Assembly: GCF_042648445.1 (NCBI RefSeq)
Contig: NZ_JBHRYB010000013.1
Location: 186,001-250,000 of the forward strand
Length of the DNA: 64,000 bases
Reading direction: 5' to 3'
Source: Bacterioplanoides pacificum
GTDB lineage: Bacteria > Pseudomonadota > Gammaproteobacteria > Pseudomonadales > Oceanobacteraceae
The position numbers and the translations under genes were made by a program. This document shows, in pieces, positions 58,211-64,000 of the stretch. Numbering within the stretch: the first letter of the stretch is position 1; each line of letters begins with the position of its first letter. The notes below the pieces were generated by a model. It did no database searches, was not told the DNA's origin, and saw nothing but the letters and a program-made list of their open reading frames with translations.

Positions 58211-58588
58211 ATGAGCACCAGTGAACGCCGTTTCCGCCAGCGCTATGATGCCTCGCCATTAAAGCTGGAATTGCGGCAACTGAATTTTTTCGGCCGCGCC
58301 GGTAAACGCCACCAGGCTATCGCCAGAGACTTTTCTCTGGGTGGCGCGTCGGTGATTTCACCGTTGCGGATGAAACCCGGCAAACGTCTGCTGGTAGCGA
58401 TTACCAGCGACGACCACCGCATACAGGCAATCCCGGCAGAAGTATTACGCGCCGAGCCCTGTGAAGGGGATTACCTGTATGCACTGAAATTTTCCATGGG
58501 ACAGGTTCCGGAGGCGGCCAGCCGCGGAGCCTACACAGTATTGCAACGTCTGGAACGTACGCTGAAAGAACACGTTGCAACACCGTAA
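58211..58588 (+). CDS. PilZ-domain c-di-GMP receptor
   Basis: 125 residues. RRFRQRYD at the N-terminus supplies the RxxxR motif and RDFSLGGASV the [D/N]xSxxG motif of c-di-GMP binding. A single PilZ domain with a short C-terminal helix. Co-transcribed with bax (5 bp gap); along with two diguanylate cyclases in this window it belongs to the c-di-GMP network. Confidence 0.9.
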   Translation: MSTSERRFRQRYDASPLKLELRQLNFFGRAGKRHQAIARDFSLGGASVISPLRMKPGKRLLVAITSDDHRIQAIPAEVLRAEPCEGDYLYALKFSMGQVPEAASRGAYTVLQRLERTLKEHVATP

Positions 58589-58607
58589 ACAAAATTAAGG
58601 AAGCCTT

Positions 58608-59792
58608 GTGAGCCAATCTGTTCTTGTCATCAACTGTGGCAGTTCGTCCATTAAATTTGCTCTGTACCCGACCCCACAGGCCACAGAACCCACCATTAAA
58701 GCGTTAGCTGAACGACTGGGAGAAGATGAACCACAACTGACTCTTGAAACAAGCCATCGTCAAACCCTGTCATTAGCAGCTCAGGCCACTCACAAAGACG
58801 CATTAGAATGCTTTATTGACCACTGCCGCGACGACCTGCAGCAGCTGGCAGGCATTGGCCACCGGGTAGTGCATGGCGGTGAAAGTTTCAGTCAGAGTAC
58901 CCTGCTGGGGGATGATGAAATCAACCGCCTGCGACAAATCTCCGACCTCGCTCCGCTGCACAATCCGGTTAATCTGCTGGGCATTGAATTATGCCGCCAG
59001 CTGAAACCCGAAGTGGCTAACGTTGCCGTGTTCGATACCGCTTTTCACCAAACCATTCCGGAACACACCTACCTGTATGCCGTGCCTTACGACTGGTATC
59101 AACAGGCCGGGGTGCGTCGTTATGGTTTCCACGGTACCAGTTATCGCTATGTCGCCGCCGAAACCGCACGCCGGCTGGATCGGAACAGCGACGACCTGAA
59201 TCTGATTATTGCTCACCTGGGGAATGGCTGCAGCGCCTGCGCCATCTCCCAGGGGCAATCCGTCGATACCACCATGGGGCTGACACCTCTGGAAGGCCTG
59301 GTCATGGGATCCCGCAGTGGCGATATCGACCCGGGCCTGGCTGATTATATGGTCAGCCATCAGGACATGACGCTGGAACAGGTCATGACCGAGCTGAATC
59401 GCAACAGCGGTCTGAAAGGCCTGTCCGGGCTGAGTAACGACATGCGTACCCTGCTACAGGCGGAAGCCGACGGCGATGCCAGTGCCAAACGCGCGATCGA
59501 CGTGTTCTGTTTCCGCACCGCGCGCCAGCTGGCAGCCTTAAGCACCTCATTATCAACCATTGATGCCATTGTGTTTACCGGCGGTATCGGCGAACACGCC
59601 AGCGAAATCCGGCGCCGTATTATTGCCGCCTGGCGCTCACTGCCATGCCGCCTGGATAGCGCACTGAACGCGGCCAACGGCGATGAACGCGGTCTGATCA
59701 CCCCACCCGGCGTACAACCGGTTATGGTGGTGCCGACCAACGAAGAACTGATGATTGCCCGGGATACCTACCAACTGGTGAACCATGATTAA
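58608..59792 (+). CDS. ackA: Acetate kinase
   Basis: 394 residues, GTG start with AAGGA 7 nt upstream. VLVINCGSSSIKFAL is the N-terminal phosphate-binding motif, YGFHGTSYRYV and AHLGNGCSACAI the active-site signatures, and TGGIGEHASEIRRRI the C-terminal ATP site. Interconverts acetyl phosphate and acetate with ATP formation. Overlaps pta by 8 bp. Confidence 0.97.
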   Translation: MSQSVLVINCGSSSIKFALYPTPQATEPTIKALAERLGEDEPQLTLETSHRQTLSLAAQATHKDALECFIDHCRDDLQQLAGIGHRVVHGGESFSQSTLLGDDEINRLRQISDLAPLHNPVNLLGIELCRQLKPEVANVAVFDTAFHQTIPEHTYLYAVPYDWYQQAGVRRYGFHGTSYRYVAAETARRLDRNSDDLNLIIAHLGNGCSACAISQGQSVDTTMGLTPLEGLVMGSRSGDIDPGLADYMVSHQDMTLEQVMTELNRNSGLKGLSGLSNDMRTLLQAEADGDASAKRAIDVFCFRTARQLAALSTSLSTIDAIVFTGGIGEHASEIRRRIIAAWRSLPCRLDSALNAANGDERGLITPPGVQPVMVVPTNEELMIARDTYQLVNHD

Positions 59793-61914
59793 TGTAATTA
59801 TTGCGCCAACCGGCGTTGAAAGCGGCCTGACAACTATCAGCCTGGGCCTGATCCGGGCACTCGACGCCCAGGGCTTACGGGTCGGCTTTGTCAAACCCAT
59901 CGCTCCACGTTATGCCAGCAGCGAACGCTCAACCCATCTGGTACGTACCGTACTGCACCTGCAGACACCGGATCCGATGCACCTGCCACTGGTGCAGCAA
60001 CGCATCAGTGACGGCATGTTAGACCGCGTTCTGGAAGATGTGGTGGCGTTACACGATCAGGTTGCCAAAGATTGTGACGTGGTGTTAATCGAAGGCCTGG
60101 CTCCGGATCGTTCTGAGCCTTATACCGCCAAGCTGAATGCCGAAATGGCCAAAGCGATGAACGCCGATGTGTTACTGGTCGCCGACGGCGATCAGCGTCA
60201 GCTCAGTGAATTACGCGCCGAACTGAAATTGCAGACAGGGTTATTTGGTGGAGCCCGCGCCAGCCTGCTGGGGGCGATTATTAATAAAGTTGGTCGTCCG
60301 GCAAGCAGCAGCGCTATCAGCACCACGAACGACACCGACCAGCAGGACGATCCGGCGCTGGCCAGTGTCGACGACTGCTGGAAACTGAGTGAACCTCACT
60401 GCCCGGTCGTCGGGATTATTCCCTGGCAGAATGAGCTGGTCAGCCCGCGCATGCTGGATATTGCCCGGCTGTTGAATGCCCGGGTGCTGAACGAAGGTGA
60501 ACTTAACAGCCGGCGGGTCATCCGGACGACGTTATGTGCCCGTACACTGGCCAATATGGTGGATACACTGCGCCCCGGTACCCTGTTGGTCACCCCGGGC
60601 GACCGCAACGATATCGTTCTCGCTGCGGCCATGGCCGCCAACAACGGAACCCCGCTGGCCGGCCTGCTGCTGACCGGTGGCCTGACCCCGGATCAGGGTG
60701 TCATCGACTTATGCCAGAGCGCCTTAAAAACCGGCATCCCGGTATTACAGACCCATCTGGATACCTTTAATACCGCCGAAAAGCTGACCCGGATGGATAC
60801 CCATGTACCGATGGACGATGTCGATCGGGTACAACGTATTATGGATACTGTCACCAGCCACCTGAACAGTGAACTGCTGATGCAACGCCTGGGTGAACCC
60901 CATGCTACCCGTCTGTCGCCGGCAGCTTTCCGTTATCAGATCGTCGCCAAAGCCTGCTCCGACAAACAACGTATCGTGTTACCGGAAGGTGATGAGCCAC
61001 GTACCGTTCAGGCCGCCGCTATTTGTCAGCAGCGTGGCATCGCCAACTGTGTCTTACTGGGTGATCGCGAGCGCATTCTGCAGGTCGCCCAGGCCAACGA
61101 AATTACCTTACCCGACGATCTGCAGATCATCGATCCGGCGGATGTGCGCGAACATTATGTACCACCGATGGTCGAACTGCGGAAACACAAACAACTGACC
61201 GATCCAATGGCTCTGGCCCAACTGGAAGATAATGTTGTGCTGGGAACCATGATGCTGGCCGAAGACGACGTCGATGGCCTGGTCTCCGGAGCGGTACACA
61301 CCACCGCCAATACCATTCGCCCGGCACTGCAGCTGATCAAAACGGCCCCCGGTGCCAAACTGGTGTCGTCGGTATTTTTTATGGGTCTGCCGGACCAGGT
61401 ACTGGTATACGGTGACTGTGCGGTAAACCCGGACCCGAATGCCGAAGAACTGGCAGACATCGCCATTCAGAGTGCCGAGTCCGCCACCGCGATGGGCATT
61501 CCACCACGGGTCGCCATGGTCAGTTACAGTACCGGCAAATCCGGCACCGGTGCCGACGTGGAAAAAGTCCGTAATGCCACCACCCTGGTGCAGCAACAAA
61601 AGCCGCAGCTGATGGTTGATGGCCCATTGCAGTACGATGCCGCCACCACCATGAGTGTTGCCCGTTCAAAAGCACCGGACAGCGCGGTAGCCGGCCAGGC
61701 CACGGTATTAATTTTCCCCGATCTGAATACCGGCAACACCACCTATAAAGCCGTGCAGCGCAGTGCCAACGTCATCAGTATCGGTCCGATGCTGCAGGGC
61801 CTGGCCAAACCGGTAAACGATTTATCACGCGGTGCACTGGTGGAGGACATTGTCTACACCATCGCGCTGACAGCGATTCAGGCACAGCAACGCAAAAACC
61901 AAACACAACAATAA
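59785..61914 (+). CDS. pta: Phosphate acetyltransferase (long type)
   Basis: 709 residues. N-terminal P-loop-like domain (1-~200; IIAPTGVESGLTTISLGLIRAL), DRTGG domain (~215-330), and the catalytic PTA domain (~385-705) with VLPEGDEPRTVQAA, SGAVHTTANTIRPALQ, MVSYSTGKSGTGADVEKVR and LIFPDLNTGNTTYKAVQRS. Converts acetyl-CoA and phosphate to acetyl phosphate, in one operon with ackA. The long form is the regulated enterobacterial/Pseudomonas type. Confidence 0.97.
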   Translation: MINVIIAPTGVESGLTTISLGLIRALDAQGLRVGFVKPIAPRYASSERSTHLVRTVLHLQTPDPMHLPLVQQRISDGMLDRVLEDVVALHDQVAKDCDVVLIEGLAPDRSEPYTAKLNAEMAKAMNADVLLVADGDQRQLSELRAELKLQTGLFGGARASLLGAIINKVGRPASSSAISTTNDTDQQDDPALASVDDCWKLSEPHCPVVGIIPWQNELVSPRMLDIARLLNARVLNEGELNSRRVIRTTLCARTLANMVDTLRPGTLLVTPGDRNDIVLAAAMAANNGTPLAGLLLTGGLTPDQGVIDLCQSALKTGIPVLQTHLDTFNTAEKLTRMDTHVPMDDVDRVQRIMDTVTSHLNSELLMQRLGEPHATRLSPAAFRYQIVAKACSDKQRIVLPEGDEPRTVQAAAICQQRGIANCVLLGDRERILQVAQANEITLPDDLQIIDPADVREHYVPPMVELRKHKQLTDPMALAQLEDNVVLGTMMLAEDDVDGLVSGAVHTTANTIRPALQLIKTAPGAKLVSSVFFMGLPDQVLVYGDCAVNPDPNAEELADIAIQSAESATAMGIPPRVAMVSYSTGKSGTGADVEKVRNATTLVQQQKPQLMVDGPLQYDAATTMSVARSKAPDSAVAGQATVLIFPDLNTGNTTYKAVQRSANVISIGPMLQGLAKPVNDLSRGALVEDIVYTIALTAIQAQQRKNQTQQ

Positions 61915-61935
61915 TCAACAGGGACATCTCACTTT

Positions 61936-62820
61936 ATGCCTCCGCTCGTAACCGGCGTCATCGCCAGCATATTGTTAGCCATTAACGTTCTGGTCTGGGC
62001 CACGGGTATCCTTACCCTCACCCTGATCAGCAAACTGCTGCCGCTGGCGCCGCTCAGGCGGCTGCTGAGTCGGGTGATGACGGCGTTTGCCACGGCCTGG
62101 GTGTATTGCAACAGCGGCTGGTTCCGCCTGACCCAGAAAATGGACTGGGATATCCGCATTCCGCCAGGCCTTGATCAGAAAGGCTGGTATTTTGTTGTCA
62201 GCAACCACCAGTCCTGGGTGGATATCATGTTGCTGCAACACAGCCTGAAAGGTCATATCCCGTTTCTTAAGTTTTTCCTTAAGCAGGAATTAATTAAGGT
62301 ACCCGTGATGGGCGCCGTCTGGTGGGCGCTGGACTTCCCGTTTATGCAGCGCTTCAGTAAAGCCTACCTGGAAAAGCACCCGGAAAAACGCGGCCAGGAT
62401 CTGGAAACCACCCGTAAAGCCTGTGAAAAATTCAAAGAAATTCCCACCAGCGTGGTGAACTTTCTGGAGGGCACGCGTTTTAATCCGCAGAAGCAACAAA
62501 AACAACAATCACCGTTTGCACACCTGTTAAAACCCAAAAGCGGCGGCATGGCATTCGCCATGAGCGCCATGGGCGAACAGTTTAAGTCGATTGTCGATGT
62601 CACGATTCATTATCCCGACGGCATTCCCAGCTACTGGGATTTTTTACAAGGTAAAATGAAACGCTGCACCATCGTCGTGGAAGAAACACCGATCCCGCAA
62701 AACCTGCGTCAGGGCGATTATGAAAACGATGAAACGTTTCGCAGTGAATTCCAGCAGTGGGTACAAACCCTGTGGCAGGATAAAGATCAGCGGCTGGCAC
62801 ATTTAAGTGACAACGGCTAA
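61936..62820 (+). CDS. Lysophospholipid-type acyltransferase (YihG/PlsC-like)
   Basis: 294 residues. An N-terminal membrane segment (5-35) and NHQSWVDIMLLQ, the H-x4-D acyltransferase block I; FLEGTRFNPQKQ is block III. It resembles YihG, an inner-membrane 1-acylglycerol-3-phosphate acyltransferase homologue affecting phospholipid composition. It starts 21 bp after pta and may be in the same transcript. Confidence 0.9.
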   Translation: MPPLVTGVIASILLAINVLVWATGILTLTLISKLLPLAPLRRLLSRVMTAFATAWVYCNSGWFRLTQKMDWDIRIPPGLDQKGWYFVVSNHQSWVDIMLLQHSLKGHIPFLKFFLKQELIKVPVMGAVWWALDFPFMQRFSKAYLEKHPEKRGQDLETTRKACEKFKEIPTSVVNFLEGTRFNPQKQQKQQSPFAHLLKPKSGGMAFAMSAMGEQFKSIVDVTIHYPDGIPSYWDFLQGKMKRCTIVVEETPIPQNLRQGDYENDETFRSEFQQWVQTLWQDKDQRLAHLSDNG

Positions 62821-62849
62821 CGGCCGACAATGCGCAACCGGTACAGGTA

Positions 62850-64000
62850 TTACGCCTCGACCCGGTTGCGCCCTGCCGCTTTGGCACGATACAACAACTC
62901 ATCAGCCTGTTTTAACAAAGCGTCACTGTGCTGCCCCTGCTGCGGAATACAACTCGCCACTCCGGCACTGATGGTCACCACACCGGCATGACTGCCACGA
63001 TGCACAATCTTCAGTTCAGCCACCTGCTGACAGGCCTGCTGCGCCAGTGCCCGGGCCTCATCATGCGTCATCGCCGGCAATAACATAACAAATTCCTCGC
63101 CGCCATAACGGGCACACACATCCGCCGAACGGCGGCATAAACCATCGATAGTGCTGGCCACCCGGCGTAAACAGTCATCACCGCTCTGGTGGCCATAAGT
63201 ATCGTTAAATTCTTTGAACGCATCGATATCAATCATCACCAGCGACAACACTTGCTGATGACGCTGGCAGCGGCTCCACTCGGTCTGAATCAGCTGCTCA
63301 AAATAACGCCGGTTGGCAATCTGAGTCAGGCCATCGGTGGTCGATAACTGGCGCAACTGCTGGGTGAGAAAACTCAGCCGCTCAGCCTCCAGTGCCAGCA
63401 GGCGATTTTTAATCGTTTCGCTGCGAAAACCACTTTCCATCACATAAGCGAGGTAACCACCAAGCAGAATTAACACCGTCCAGAAGGCGATAAAATACGG
63501 CTGCAATGCCAGGATAATTTCCCCTACCTCAGAACGATCGGTCAGGTCTAGCCAATGACCGCCGATGATGTAGGTAAACAACATCACCACCGATGTGAAT
63601 AAAAATGCGCGATAACTCAGCCGCATCGACACGATGGCAAACACCTGAATCGGAATCATCCCCAGATGATAGGCATAACGGTCAATGCCATCCAGCAAAG
63701 AGATAAAATACACCACCGAAGCACCAATCAGACTGATGCCAATCGCCGTTACCGGCACTACCAGATAGGTATAGCGGGTACGGGATAATGCCTGGGTAAT
63801 AACAAACAGCAGACCGGCAATCACCAGCCGCCAGGCAACAATGGTCAGGGTATTATCGCCACCGAGATAAAAATCCGACCAGCTGAACAACAGATAAACA
63901 ATCAGCCCGCCGATAATGATTTTACGATCGACATCAAGAAAATGCTGGTCACGGTGTTGCAGATAATCCTGTTCAATTCTCGGTGAAAAACGCAAACCCG
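62850..64000 (-). CDS. Membrane-bound diguanylate cyclase (GGDEF), 5' end outside window
   Basis: The frame is open to the right edge, so the true start may be beyond 64000; about 383 codons are seen. Six membrane helices (about residues 28-190) form an unidentified sensor, followed by a short coiled linker (ALEAERLSFLTQQLRQLSTT) and a GGDEF domain with LTQIANRRYFE, IDIDAFKEFNDTYGH and intact ARYGGEEFVMLLP. Produces c-di-GMP at the inner membrane. Convergent with the acyltransferase gene. Confidence 0.92.
   Translation of the reverse strand, partial: GLRFSPRIEQDYLQHRDQHFLDVDRKIIIGGLIVYLLFSWSDFYLGGDNTLTIVAWRLVIAGLLFVITQALSRTRYTYLVVPVTAIGISLIGASVVYFISLLDGIDRYAYHLGMIPIQVFAIVSMRLSYRAFLFTSVVMLFTYIIGGHWLDLTDRSEVGEIILALQPYFIAFWTVLILLGGYLAYVMESGFRSETIKNRLLALEAERLSFLTQQLRQLSTTDGLTQIANRRYFEQLIQTEWSRCQRHQQVLSLVMIDIDAFKEFNDTYGHQSGDDCLRRVASTIDGLCRRSADVCARYGGEEFVMLLPAMTHDEARALAQQACQQVAELKIVHRGSHAGVVTISAGVASCIPQQGQHSDALLKQADELLYRAKAAGRNRVEA

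Noticed and set aside
1..64000. CRISPR arrays, rRNA genes, complete prophage or IS elements
   Set aside because: No regularly spaced repeat arrays, rRNA stretches, structural phage genes or transposase genes were seen on reading the window.

Overview
This window reads as a chromosome segment of a gammaproteobacterium close to Pseudomonas and the Oceanospirillales (for example the Thalassolituus/Oceanobacter group; this is inferred from gene content and order, not from a search). The gene orders thrS-infC-rpmI-rplT-pheS-pheT-ihfA-merR-tRNA-Pro, scpA-scpB-rluB, yffB-dapD, ccmABCDEFGHI beside a fliK-like gene and fhlB, and ackA-pta are all typical of that branch. The cell should be aerobic and Gram-negative, with c-type cytochromes, polar-flagellum type motility, chemotaxis and c-di-GMP signalling, and membrane-lipid adaptation (cis/trans isomerase, ornithine-lipid synthesis).

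Layout. 1-8.4 kb: YihY-like membrane protein (partial), arsC-like/wrbA/DUF2069 operon, ytoQ, a zinc-ribbon protein, a large chemoreceptor, a GST and the fatty acid cis/trans isomerase gene cti. 8.5-12.95 kb: a small genomic island in the 3' end of tRNA-Pro(GGG). It is bounded by a displaced copy of the tRNA 3' half (8528-8577) and the intact tRNA (12903-12979). It carries a decayed tyrosine integrase and an AT-rich minus-strand gene set: XRE regulator, small lipoprotein, and a 741-residue CHAT-domain (caspase-like) protease. 13-26.8 kb: core translation and chromosome-maintenance genes, all on the minus strand except a porin. 27-33 kb: a three-gene cluster (DSD1-like PLP enzyme, DUF819 transporter, SDR), an esterase and a NIT-domain chemoreceptor.

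33.1-35.4 kb: a second accessory insertion. A 96-bp segment covering the promoter and first codons of yffB is present on both sides of about 2.1 kb of foreign cargo. The cargo holds two unknown genes, the first frameshifted, behind an excellent sigma-28 (FliA) type promoter. 35.4-42 kb: yffB-dapD, a MocR regulator and EamA exporter sharing a repeated operator motif, a thioesterase and an antiporter. 42-52 kb: the cytochrome c maturation operon, fliK-like gene, fhlB and a TetR regulator. 52-64 kb: hemN with a near-consensus FNR/Anr box, a TlpA-like thioredoxin, olsB-like acyltransferase, REC-GGDEF protein, Bax, PilZ, ackA-pta, an acyltransferase and a second (partial) diguanylate cyclase.

The best candidates for something undescribed are the XRE-lipoprotein-CHAT protease unit in the tRNA-Pro island, which has the look of a defence or conflict module, and the sigma-28-driven two-gene cargo inserted at yffB. 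Functions of both are inference; the att-like duplications, operator and promoter signals are read directly from the sequence.
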